A DNA stretch of 44,494 bases from Phyllobacteriaceae bacterium UBA1940. Lineage in GTDB: Bacteria > Pseudomonadota > Alphaproteobacteria > Rhizobiales > Rhizobiaceae. The stretch lies in assembly GCA_002336975.1 (NCBI GenBank), contig DDFA01000027.1, positions 1-44,494 of the forward strand. Reading direction: 5' to 3'. Shown here in pieces: positions 7,632-15,069 of the stretch (the stretch's first letter is position 1; every line of letters begins with the position of its first letter). The notes under the pieces are model-generated. The model did not search any database, was not told the DNA's origin, and saw only the letters and a program-made list of their open reading frames with translations. The position numbers and the translations under genes were made by a program.

Positions 7632-8825
7632 ATGACCGAAATCCTTTTCACCAATGCGAGGCTGGCGGACGGTTCGCTGAGCGATATCGGCGTCGCCGCC
7701 GGCCGCATCGTTTCCATCGCGCCGGCCGGCGCGGCTTCGGATGCGGCGCGCAGGACCGATATCGCCGGCGCGCTGCTGGTGCCGGCCTTCGTGGAGGGGC
7801 ATATCCATCTCGATACCAGCTTCTACGGCGACAAGTGGATTGCGCACAAACCCTGCACGAACGGCTTCGACGTGCATGAGCGCGTCGCCTTTCAGGCGGA
7901 GAACATGGCGCAGGCAGCGCCCATGGCCGAGCGCGCCCGCAACCAGCTCGAACTCTGCGTCGCCAATGGCTCTCTCCAGATGCGCAGCCATGTCATGGTC
8001 GACGGCTCCGTCGGGCTGAAGTCGCTGGAGACGATCCTGAAGATTCGCGAGGAATATCGCGACATCATCGACATCCAGCTCGTCGCCTTCCCGCAGAGCG
8101 GCATCCTCAAAAGCCCCGGTACGCCGGAACTGCTGGACGAAGCCGTCGCCATGGGGGCCGATCTCGTCGGCGGCCTCGACCCGGCGAGCTTCGACCGTGA
8201 TGTGCAGGGCCACCTCGATGTCGTCTTCGGCGTTGCCAACAAGCATGGCGTCGGCGTCGATATCCACCTGCACGATTTCGGCACGCTCGGCGCTTTCACC
8301 GTGGAGGAGATTTGCGCCCGTACGGTCGCGCTCGGCATGCAGGGCAAGGTGGCGATCAGCCATGCCTATGGCCTTGGCAATCTCGACCTGGACGCTGCCC
8401 GCCGCATCGGCGCGAAGATCGCCGCCGCCGGTGTCTCCATCATGACCAATGCGCCGGGCGACCATGCCTTCCCGCCCGTCGCGCTCCTGCGCGGGGAGGG
8501 CGTCAACGTCTTTGCCGGCAGCGATAACATCCGCGATTCCTGGTGGCCCTACGGCGATGGCGACATGCTGGGCCGCGCCATGATGATCGGCTACCGCTCC
8601 GGCTTCTACACCGACGAGGAGCTTTCCGCCGCCTTCGACGTGGTAACCGCCGCCGGGGCGAAGGCCCTCGGCCTCGAAGGCTATGGCATCGCGGTCGGCG
8701 CGAAGGCCGATTTCGTGACGCTGGCCGCCGCGCATGTGCCGGAGGCCGTGGTGGCGGTGCCGAAGGGCCGCCGGGTGTTCAGGGCTGGTCAGCTTGTGGC
8801 GGAGAACGGTGCGATGGCCCGCTGA
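7632..8825 (+). CDS. Amidohydrolase, cytosine deaminase-like
   Basis: The 397-residue cytoplasmic metal-dependent hydrolase starts at ATG 7632, with GGAGG 7 nt upstream; an in-frame upstream start at 7566 has no ribosome-binding site. It has the amidohydrolase metal motif H-x-H (VEGHIHLDT, H57 and H59), further ligands in DIHLHDFG and ISHAYGLG, and the late aspartate in AGSDNIRDSWWP. The last motif and overall length match the CodA/cytosine deaminase branch. Related enzymes act on other cyclic amidines or triazines, so cytosine is only the default. It stands alone, with a palindromic repeat pair and a terminator downstream. Confidence 0.82.
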   Translation: MTEILFTNARLADGSLSDIGVAAGRIVSIAPAGAASDAARRTDIAGALLVPAFVEGHIHLDTSFYGDKWIAHKPCTNGFDVHERVAFQAENMAQAAPMAERARNQLELCVANGSLQMRSHVMVDGSVGLKSLETILKIREEYRDIIDIQLVAFPQSGILKSPGTPELLDEAVAMGADLVGGLDPASFDRDVQGHLDVVFGVANKHGVGVDIHLHDFGTLGAFTVEEICARTVALGMQGKVAISHAYGLGNLDLDAARRIGAKIAAAGVSIMTNAPGDHAFPPVALLRGEGVNVFAGSDNIRDSWWPYGDGDMLGRAMMIGYRSGFYTDEELSAAFDVVTAAGAKALGLEGYGIAVGAKADFVTLAAAHVPEAVVAVPKGRRVFRAGQLVAENGAMAR

Positions 8826-8833
8826 CCCTTCCT

Positions 8834-8922
8834 CCGTCATGCTCGGGCCTGTCCCGAGCATCTGCGAACGTCGCGGTTTTTGATGCGTTGGCAGATCCTC
8901 GGCACGAGGCCGAGGATGACGG
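8834..8922. repeat. Pair of inverted rhizobial-type palindromic intergenic repeats
   Basis: Two related palindromes, 8834-8865 and 8891-8922, face each other. Each is itself a hairpin (CTCGGG-CCTGT-CCCGAG and CCTCGGC-ACGAG-GCCGAGG), and the second is the imperfect reverse complement of the first, so the pair can also form one long cruciform. Similar short palindromes that begin GTCAT and end ATCTGC are common between genes in rhizobia and relatives. They may act as mRNA 3'-end structures; no gene is present. Confidence 0.7.
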
Positions 8923-8953
8923 CTGTGGGGAGGATGAGGTTTGAAAAACCAAA

Positions 8954-8984
8954 GGGCGCGCCAGTCTCACCGGCGCGCCCTTTT
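8954..8984. terminator. Bidirectional rho-independent terminator
   Basis: A perfect 9-bp stem GGGCGCGCC/GGCGCGCCC with a 9-nt loop is followed on the plus strand by TTTT and on the minus strand by CCCTTTGG. It lies 22 nt past the stop of the minus-strand GcvT-type gene and downstream of the plus-strand amidohydrolase, so it can serve both. Confidence 0.75.
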
Positions 8985-9005
8985 ATTTGATCGCCTCGAA
9001 GCCGC

Positions 9006-11573
9006 TTACGTGCGCGGCTTCAGGTTCTCGGGGTCGTACAGCGGTTTGTAGCCGATGCTGACCACCTCGACCGGGTAGCTCTCGTCGAAATATTCGATGT
9101 TGAGCTTGCGGCCTTCCTGGCAATAGGCGTGCGGCAGGTAGGCGAGCGCGATGTTCTTGCCGATGGTCGGGCCGAAGGCGATGGAGGTCGTGTAGGAGCG
9201 ACGGCCGAGCTCGTCGATCAGGATTTCCCCCGTCGCCGGGTCCACGACCGGCAGGTTGCCGAGCGGGTAGCGCTTGACGCCGTTCCGGTCCGTATTCTCC
9301 GTCATGACGAGCGTGCAGAGCATGGCGGGCTGGTGATCGCGCGCCTTGTATTCCAGATGCTTCGCCTTGCCGCGGAAATCGGCTTCCTTGACCTTGGGAC
9401 GGGCAAGGTCGGCCTCGATGAGGTTGTACTGGGTGAGCAGGTCGGCGTTCTGGAGACGCAGGCTCTTTTCCATGCGGCGCGAGTTGGCATAGGTCTCGAC
9501 GCCGACCGCCATGACGCCGGTGGAGCGCAGCGCGTCCCAGACGGCAAGGCCGTCCTCGTACTTCATGTGCAGTTCCCAGCCCTGCTCGCCGACATAGGAG
9601 ATGCGGAAGGCGGTGACGGGTTTGCCGGCGATCTCGATCTGCTTGATCGCGGCGAAGGGGAAGTTCTCGATATCGAGACCGGCCGGGTCCGCAACCACCT
9701 TCTTCAGGTTTTCGCGGGCGTTCGGGCCCCAGATGCCGATGGTGATGAACTTCTCCGACGTGTCGGTGATGGTCACGTCGAGGCCGCGATCCTCGGCGAC
9801 GCGCTTCATGTAGTGGAAGTCGCGCGGGCCGGCGTCGGCGCCGTTCACGAGGCGGCAGCGGTCGGCCATGCGGAAGACGGTGAAGTCGGCGCGCACCATG
9901 CCCTCGTCGTCGAGGAAGTGGGTGTAGATGCCCTTGCCGATATTGCCGTCGCCGCCGATTTTTGCCGCGCAGAGCCATTCCAAGAGCTCGACATGATCGG
10001 GACCTTCGATGTCGACCATGTGGAAGTGCGAGAGGTTGATGATGCCGCAATCCTCGCTCAGCGCCAGATGCTCGGCATTGGAGACGCGCCAGAAGTGGCG
10101 GCTGTCCCATTCGTTCTCGCGCACCGGAACGCGGTCGCCGTACTTTTCAAGCAGGTGCTCGTTGGCCTTGTAGCCGTGCGCACGCTCCCAGCCCCCCAGT
10201 TCCATGAAGTAGCCGCCGAGTTCCTTTTCGCGCTCATGGAAGGGCGAGCGCTTGGCGCCGCGGCCCGAGGCATAGGGTTCGCGGTTGTGCACGGCCGGGA
10301 AGTAGATCTTCTGGGCGGCCTCGTAGCAGCGGCCTTCGATGAATTTTTCTTCGAGCTGGTGCGGGTAGAAGCGGGAATAATCGATGGAGTTGTGGTCGAT
10401 CTCGGTGCGGCCGTCCGTCATCCAGTCGGCGATGAGCTTGCCGTAGCCGGGGCCGTCCTTCACCCAGATGGCGACGCAGTACCAGAGGCCCCGCACCTTC
10501 TGGCTCTCGCCGCAGGACGGGCCGCCGGCGGCGGAAACCTGAAGCAGGCCGTTGAAGGAATGGCCTTCGTTATAGCCGAGTTCGCCGAGGATCGGCGTCA
10601 GCTCCATGGCCTTTTCCAGCGGCTCGAGGATCTGCTCCATGTCGAGGTCGCGCTGCGAGGGCGAAAGGCGCGCCTCGTGCTTTTCGAGAATGTCGCGCGG
10701 ATGGCAGAGGCGCGGATTGGTCTGCTCGTAATAGCCCCACTCGATCTGGCCGCCCTCGGTGGTCTTCGGGTCGCCGGTGTCGCGCATATAGGCGGAGTTG
10801 CCCTGGTCGCGCAGCAGCGGGAAGCCGATTTCCTTGCCGGTGCCTTCGAATTCGTTGTACGGGCCGAAGAAGGTCAGCGGATGGTCGACCGGCATGACGG
10901 GCAGGTCCTCGCCGACCATTTCGGCGATCAGGCGGCCCCAGATGCCGGCGCAGACGATGACATGGTCCGCCATGATCGTGCCGCGATGGGTGACGACGCC
11001 CTTGATGCGGCCCTTCTCGACGATGAGCGCGGTTGCCGGCGTGTTGCCGTAGACCTGCAGCTTGCCGGACTTTTCGGCGGCGTCGACCAGCTTGCCCGCA
11101 ACGGTCTGCGAGCGCGGGATGACGAGGCCGGCGTCCGGGTCGAACAGGCCGCCCATGACTTGATCTTCCTCGATCAGCGGGAACATCTGCTTGATTTCGG
11201 ACGGCGAGACATAATGCGCGCGGGTGCCGAAGGCGCGGGCGGAGGAAAGCTTGCGCTTGATCTCTTCCATCCAGCTATCGTCGCCCGTGCGGGCGACTTC
11301 GAGGCCGCCGATACGGGCGTAGTGGCCCATCTTCTCGTAGAAATCGATGGAATACTGGGTCGTCCAGACCGAGAGATAGTCGTGGCTAGTCGTGTAGCAG
11401 AAGTCCGAGGCATGCGCCGTCGAACCGATATCGGTCGGGATGCCCGACTTGTCGATGCCCACGATATCGTCCCAGCCGCGCTCGATGAGATGATGGGCGA
11501 TAGACGCGCCCACGATGCCACCCAAACCGATGATGACGACCTTCGCCTTTTGCGGAAACTCTGCCATGCTCAT
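9006..11573 (-). CDS. GcvT-family FAD-dependent oxidoreductase (dimethylglycine/sarcosine dehydrogenase-like)
   Basis: This 855-residue protein has an N-terminal DAO-type FAD domain (about 8-400) beginning with a dinucleotide-binding motif (VVIIGLGGIVGASIAHHL). A C-terminal GcvT/aminomethyltransferase domain (about 430-845) should bind tetrahydrofolate and capture the methyl carbon. The segment GSTAHAS (H54) sits where dimethylglycine dehydrogenase has its GSTWHAAG motif with covalently flavinylated histidine, so covalent FAD is possible. Family enzymes oxidatively demethylate N-methylated glycines, but homologues with other N-methyl substrates exist, and the altered motif (TAHAS instead of TWHAA) means dimethylglycine should not be assumed. 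The next gene upstream encodes an XRE-cupin regulator on the same strand. Confidence 0.85.
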   Translation of the reverse strand: MSMAEFPQKAKVVIIGLGGIVGASIAHHLIERGWDDIVGIDKSGIPTDIGSTAHASDFCYTTSHDYLSVWTTQYSIDFYEKMGHYARIGGLEVARTGDDSWMEEIKRKLSSARAFGTRAHYVSPSEIKQMFPLIEEDQVMGGLFDPDAGLVIPRSQTVAGKLVDAAEKSGKLQVYGNTPATALIVEKGRIKGVVTHRGTIMADHVIVCAGIWGRLIAEMVGEDLPVMPVDHPLTFFGPYNEFEGTGKEIGFPLLRDQGNSAYMRDTGDPKTTEGGQIEWGYYEQTNPRLCHPRDILEKHEARLSPSQRDLDMEQILEPLEKAMELTPILGELGYNEGHSFNGLLQVSAAGGPSCGESQKVRGLWYCVAIWVKDGPGYGKLIADWMTDGRTEIDHNSIDYSRFYPHQLEEKFIEGRCYEAAQKIYFPAVHNREPYASGRGAKRSPFHEREKELGGYFMELGGWERAHGYKANEHLLEKYGDRVPVRENEWDSRHFWRVSNAEHLALSEDCGIINLSHFHMVDIEGPDHVELLEWLCAAKIGGDGNIGKGIYTHFLDDEGMVRADFTVFRMADRCRLVNGADAGPRDFHYMKRVAEDRGLDVTITDTSEKFITIGIWGPNARENLKKVVADPAGLDIENFPFAAIKQIEIAGKPVTAFRISYVGEQGWELHMKYEDGLAVWDALRSTGVMAVGVETYANSRRMEKSLRLQNADLLTQYNLIEADLARPKVKEADFRGKAKHLEYKARDHQPAMLCTLVMTENTDRNGVKRYPLGNLPVVDPATGEILIDELGRRSYTTSIAFGPTIGKNIALAYLPHAYCQEGRKLNIEYFDESYPVEVVSIGYKPLYDPENLKPRT

Positions 11574-11697
11574 AGACCCCGATGAGAAATTTCAGCCGAT
11601 TTTAGGGCCTCGGCCGGTGTCAGTGCAGCCTGTCTGCGACTCGTCCGCGACCAGTTCCGACAGTCCCCCGAAGCGGCGCCCTCAAGCCGGTGGCGCG

Positions 11698-11725
11698 ACC
11701 CTAGCGGATCGCGCGGGGCGTGCAA
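11698..11725 (-). promoter_or_regulatory. Candidate promoter for the GcvT-type gene
   Basis: On the minus strand TTGCAC (11725-11720) and TAGGGT (11703-11698) are separated by 16 bp, in the 179-nt gap before the oxidoreductase gene. The leader would be about 120 nt. The call rests on hexamer match and position only. Confidence 0.35.
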
Positions 11726-11752
11726 CGCCTTTCGCCGCGCCAGTCGGCCGGT

Positions 11753-12322
11753 TCAGGAAACCACATTGCGCACGAAGCGGACGACGCCTTCGCCGGGATT
11801 GGCATAGGCATAGGCCCGGTCGGTGGCGTAGAGGGCGAAGCTTCCGGCCGGATAGTCCTTGGCGATGCCGGAAAGCTCGAGCCGCAGCGTGCCCTCGGTC
11901 ACGAAGATCATTTCGTGCCAGCCGGCCGGGTCCGGTTCGGCCTCGTAGCGCTCGCCGGGGCCGAGCGACCAGAGCCACATCTGCGCCTCCGTTGCCGCCG
12001 GGGCCGAGCCGAGCAGCACGGCGGCGCTTTCGGGGCCTGTCCCGCGCCACGTCACCTCGTTGATCTCCGCCGAGGGCGCACGGGCCGGGTCCCGCACCAG
12101 ATCGACGAAGCCGACGCCCATGGCGGCCGCCAGCTTGTCGAGGCTCGACAGGCTGATATTCGCATCGCCCCCTTCCAGCGCCACGATCATGCGGCGGCTG
12201 ATGCCGGAGGCTTCCGCCAGCGCCACCTGACTGAGCCCGGCGGCCAGCCGGAAGCGCCGCAGGTTGCCGGAAACATGGGCGAGCACGTCGCCGCGTTCTT
12301 GACTGTGCAATATGTTGCTCAT
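11753..12322 (-). CDS. XRE-family transcriptional regulator with C-terminal cupin domain
   Basis: This 189-residue protein has an N-terminal helix-turn-helix (about 18-75, with LRRFRLAAGLSQVALAEASG and SRRMIVALEGG) and a C-terminal cupin barrel (about 110-188, with GWHEMIFVTEGTLRL). Such regulators typically sense a small metabolite in the cupin. It is divergent from the aminotransferase gene at 12387 with only 64 nt between them, and upstream of the GcvT-type oxidoreductase on its own strand. Control of either or both neighbours is a reasonable inference. No clear ribosome-binding site precedes the ATG. Confidence 0.88.
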   Translation of the reverse strand: MSNILHSQERGDVLAHVSGNLRRFRLAAGLSQVALAEASGISRRMIVALEGGDANISLSSLDKLAAAMGVGFVDLVRDPARAPSAEINEVTWRGTGPESAAVLLGSAPAATEAQMWLWSLGPGERYEAEPDPAGWHEMIFVTEGTLRLELSGIAKDYPAGSFALYATDRAYAYANPGEGVVRFVRNVVS

Positions 12323-12386
12323 ACCGTTTCGTTATCGAAGGGGCGGCCGCGCCGCATCCCGCCTTCTAGCCCGAAAGGAGCCAGCC

Positions 12387-13523
12387 ATGAAGATACGCGA
12401 TTTCGGCGTCGAGATCTGGATGAACCGCTACGAGAACGATTGCGAGCTGAATCTCGCGGAAACCTGCGTGGAATCGCTGACGGTCGCCGAGCTTCTCGAC
12501 ATGGCCGGCAAGCGCGACGATATCCTCGCCGAACTCTTGCCGATGAAGCTCACCTATGGCGCCATCGAGGGCAGTGACCGGCTGCGCGGCCTGATTGCCG
12601 GCCTTTATGAACGGCAGGCGGTGGACAATGTCGTCGTCACCCATGGCGCGATCGGCGCCAATGCGCTGGTGCACGAGACGCTGGTGGAGCCGGGCGACCG
12701 CGTGATCTCTGTGCTGCCGACCTACCAGCAGCACTACTCCATCCCGGAGAGTTTTGGCGCGGATGTCCGGATATTGAAGCTGACGGAGGCGCATGGCTTC
12801 CTGCCCGACCTTGAGGAGCTGCGCCGCCTCGCCACGCCCGGCACCAAACTCATCTGCCTCAACAATCCCAACAACCCGACCGGCTCGCTGATGGACCGGG
12901 ACGTCCTCTTGCAGATCGTCGAGATCGCGCGGGGCTGCGGCGCTTGGGTTCTCTGCGACGAGGTCTATCGCGGCACGGACCAGCAGGGCGGCGGCATGAC
13001 AGCCTCCATTGCCGATCTCTACGAGAAGGGCATCAGCACAGGCAGCATGTCCAAGACATGGTCGCTCGCCGGCCTGCGCCTCGGCTGGATCGTCGGGCCG
13101 AAGGCGCTGTTGCACGCCGTCTCGATCCACCGCGATTACAACACCATCAGCGTCGGCATGCTGGACGACCACTTCGCCGCCATCGCGCTGGAGAACCGTA
13201 ACAAGATCCTCGCCCGCAGCCATGCGATCACCCGGTGCAATCTCGCGGTCCTCGCCGAATGGGTGGAAGGCGAGCCACTGATCTCCTGGGTGAAGCCCAA
13301 ATCCGGCACGACCGCGCTCCTGAAATACGATCTGCCGCTGACATCCGAAGCCTTCTGCATGAAGCTGCTGGAGCGCACCGGCGTCATGCTGACACCGGGC
13401 AGCGCCATGGATATGGAGGGCTATCTGCGCATCGGCTATGCGAATGGCGAGGCAATCCTGCGCGAGGGGCTGAAGCGCATGTCCGCCTTCCTGAAAGAGG
13501 AGCAGGCGGCACGCGCCGCCTGA
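12387..13523 (+). CDS. Class I/II PLP-dependent aminotransferase
   Basis: From ATG 12387 (AAGGAG upstream) the protein has 378 residues, the usual size of fold-type I aminotransferases. Visible motifs are LNNPNNPTGSL, the cofactor-binding CDEVYRG and the Schiff-base lysine in GSMSKTWSLAGLRLGW (K223). The N-terminal EIWMNRYENDCELNL and the AETCVESL stretch resemble proteins that databases label capreomycidine synthase-like, but that name should not be taken as function. The substrate is probably an amino acid or amine. A 9-bp hairpin (13551-13573) follows the stop. Confidence 0.85.
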   Translation: MKIRDFGVEIWMNRYENDCELNLAETCVESLTVAELLDMAGKRDDILAELLPMKLTYGAIEGSDRLRGLIAGLYERQAVDNVVVTHGAIGANALVHETLVEPGDRVISVLPTYQQHYSIPESFGADVRILKLTEAHGFLPDLEELRRLATPGTKLICLNNPNNPTGSLMDRDVLLQIVEIARGCGAWVLCDEVYRGTDQQGGGMTASIADLYEKGISTGSMSKTWSLAGLRLGWIVGPKALLHAVSIHRDYNTISVGMLDDHFAAIALENRNKILARSHAITRCNLAVLAEWVEGEPLISWVKPKSGTTALLKYDLPLTSEAFCMKLLERTGVMLTPGSAMDMEGYLRIGYANGEAILREGLKRMSAFLKEEQAARAA

Positions 13524-13550
13524 AGCGTTTCGTTAACGGAAGCTTACCGG

Positions 13551-13573
13551 ACCCATGCGTCAATCGCATGGGT
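13551..13573 (+). terminator. Hairpin after the aminotransferase gene
   Basis: A perfect 9-bp stem, ACCCATGCG/CGCATGGGT, with loop TCAAT lies 27 nt past the stop. There is no U-run, so it may be an mRNA 3'-stabilising structure rather than an intrinsic terminator. Confidence 0.4.
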
Positions 13574-13686
13574 GACTTGCCGACTTGGCGCTGTACCGCA
13601 TTGCAGCATAAGCCTATAAGGCGGCCATCGAAAGACGCGGCGCCACGGACCGGTGCCGAACAGAGAACCTCTGAAAGGGGATCATC

Positions 13687-13833
13687 ATGAACATGGCACG
13701 TTCCTTCAACAATTGGCGCAAGTACCGTCAGACCGTCAACGAACTCGACCGCATGAGCGCGCGTGAACTGCGCGACCTCGGCATCGAGCGCTCGGAAATC
13801 AAGACCGTCGCCCGCGCCGCCGTCGGCTTCTGA
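13687..13833 (+). CDS. DUF1127 small basic protein
   Basis: A 48-residue protein with the DUF1127 core (FNNWRKYRQTVNELDRMSAR followed by ELRDLGIERSEI), rich in Arg and Lys. AAGGGG lies 6 nt before the ATG. In Rhodobacter sphaeroides a DUF1127 protein (CcaF1) encoded just upstream of the CcsR small RNAs binds RNA and affects their maturation. The same gene pair appears here, because a CCUCCUCCC-loop RNA follows at about 14021. In Agrobacterium other DUF1127 proteins influence phosphate and carbon metabolism. The function here is inferred from family and context. Confidence 0.88.
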   Translation: MNMARSFNNWRKYRQTVNELDRMSARELRDLGIERSEIKTVARAAVGF

Positions 13834-13863
13834 CCGACGCGCCGGAAACGGCAGAATTCGAAG

Positions 13864-13889
13864 ACGCCCGCCCTCCGGCGGGCGTTTTT
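13864..13889 (+). terminator. Rho-independent terminator after the DUF1127 gene
   Basis: A perfect 9-bp stem, ACGCCCGCC/GGCGGGCGT, with loop CTCC is followed by TTTTT. It lies 30 nt after the DUF1127 stop. If readthrough occurs, the downstream RNA could be processed from the same transcript. Confidence 0.85.
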
Positions 13890-14020
13890 GCATATGCGAA
13901 CGAATCACCTTCGCACGGCTTAATTCAACGGAATTGAGATATACGTCACGCGCATAACGCATAGCTGCATTGCAAAACGATGCCTATCAAATGATCAGGA
14001 ATCGGATATAGTCATATTTA

Positions 14021-14175
14021 TCGAAGCAACGTACCTCCTCCCACGAAGCTTCGATGGATGCAGAAGGCCCACTCCTCCTCCCAGGGCCGACTGCTGGAAT
14101 GGCGGCACTCCTCCTCCCAGTCGCCATTCGGTTCTATCGGAAAGCCTGCCGCACCTCCTCCCGCGGCAGGCTTTT
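14021..14175 (+). ncRNA. Small RNA with four CCUCCUCCC hairpin loops (cuckoo/CcsR-like)
   Basis: Four consecutive hairpins each expose CCTCCTCCC in the loop. Loop motifs are at 14034-14042, 14074-14082, 14110-14118 and 14154-14162. Their stems are 14021-14027/14048-14054, 14066-14070/14084-14088, 14097-14104/14122-14129 and 14141-14152/14163-14174. The last is a perfect 12-bp stem ending in TTTT and probably forms the 3' end. The loops are complementary to Shine-Dalgarno sequences (GGGAGGAGG). This pattern and the upstream DUF1127 gene match the alphaproteobacterial cuckoo RNA family and Rhodobacter CcsR RNAs. TATAGT at 14007-14012 could be a -10 element, but the 5' end is unknown. It could be one RNA or several processed ones. 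Confidence 0.85.
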
Positions 14176-14206
14176 CCGCTTCTGGAGCCTTCTTTTCCCA
14201 AGAATG

Positions 14207-14229
14207 AAAAAAGCCGCGGAAACCGCGGC
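14207..14229 (-). terminator. Rho-independent terminator of the ParA-like gene
   Basis: On the minus strand a 7-bp stem GCCGCGG/CCGCGGC with loop TTT is followed by TTTTTT (14212-14207). It is 28 nt beyond the ParA-like stop and convergent with the end of the small RNA. Confidence 0.8.
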
Positions 14230-14256
14230 CTTCTTGCAAGACGTCGGAACGTGCCG

Positions 14257-14964
14257 TCAGGCGACGCTTTTCAGGCTCGGCGCATCCATATGACGGGCCG
14301 CCGGTATCTGCTGGAGCACTTCCAGCGCCAGCGCGCGGGCATTCTCCTGTGCCTTGTCGAGGTTGCTGACGCGCTTCGCGTCCATCGAATAGAGCGTGCC
14401 GCCGCAGCCGAACATGTCGCGGAAGGCCGCGCGCTCGATGATCGGCGTTTCGAGCAGATGCACGCGGCGGGCGGCGAGCAGGTCCTTCACCGCATGCATG
14501 GCGCGCGTCGTCACCAGCGAGTTGACGCGGGTGAGCACGACGGAATGGCGGATGCGGATATTGGCCTTGTCTTCCAGATATTGCAGGAGCTCGATGACAT
14601 TGGCGCCGCCCTGCGCGTCCATGGCCGAGCCCTGCACGGGGATCAGCACATAATCGGCATAGCCGACCGCCTTGGCCAGCAGCGAGCTGCGCGAGCCGGG
14701 CAGGTCGATCAGCACGAAATCGGCGCGTGCCTTCTCTTCGTTGAGCTGGCGGTCGATCGTGCTCATCGTGACATAGGGCACGACGGTCAGCCGGTTGCCG
14801 AGTATGCCTTCGGAATTTTCATACCAGCGGGTGATCCAGTGCTGCGGGTCGGCGTCGAGCACCGAGACGCGGAAGCCGAGGCGGGCAAGTTCGCTCGCCA
14901 GCAGCAGCACGGCGGTCGTCTTGCCGGCGCCGCCCTTGGTATTGGCGAAAGTGATGACGGGCAT
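14257..14964 (-). CDS. ParA/MinD-family ATPase
   Basis: This 235-residue protein has a deviant Walker A motif (KGGAGKTT) within the first 20 residues, VLDADPQ for Walker A' and VLIDLPGSRSSL for Walker B, as in ParA/Soj-type ATPases. ATG 14964 is preceded by GGAGAGG, and the in-frame extension to 15033 is unlikely. No parB or parS is adjacent. It sits directly downstream of cheB on the same strand, with two hairpins between. ParA-like proteins that position chemoreceptor clusters (ParC/PpfA types) are known next to che operons, so that role is a fair hypothesis. A generic orphan ParA is the alternative. Confidence 0.85.
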   Translation of the reverse strand: MPVITFANTKGGAGKTTAVLLLASELARLGFRVSVLDADPQHWITRWYENSEGILGNRLTVVPYVTMSTIDRQLNEEKARADFVLIDLPGSRSSLLAKAVGYADYVLIPVQGSAMDAQGGANVIELLQYLEDKANIRIRHSVVLTRVNSLVTTRAMHAVKDLLAARRVHLLETPIIERAAFRDMFGCGGTLYSMDAKRVSNLDKAQENARALALEVLQQIPAARHMDAPSLKSVA

Positions 14965-15008
14965 GAGCCTCTCCGGATCGGTTTTCGAGGCGGTCATCGC
15001 TCGTGGCA

Positions 15009-15058
15009 GGCACCCTGCATGGTGCCTCGCCATCCTCGCCCGTTATGGTTAACGGGCG
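15009..15058. other. Two hairpins between cheB and the ParA-like gene
   Basis: A perfect 9-bp stem CGCCCGTTA/TAACGGGCG with a 4-nt loop (15037-15058) lies 11 nt past the cheB stop. A second 6-bp stem GGCACC/GGTGCC (15009-15026) follows. No U-run follows either, so they may partly insulate or protect transcript ends rather than terminate. Confidence 0.5.
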
Positions 15059-15069
15059 GTGAAAATGCC

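Noticed and set aside
9129..11585. An 818-codon plus-strand open frame opposite the GcvT-type gene
   Set aside because: It is the antisense shadow of a GC-rich gene; its translation is low-complexity Val/Asp/Gly/Arg with no domain, while the minus strand encodes a complete enzyme.
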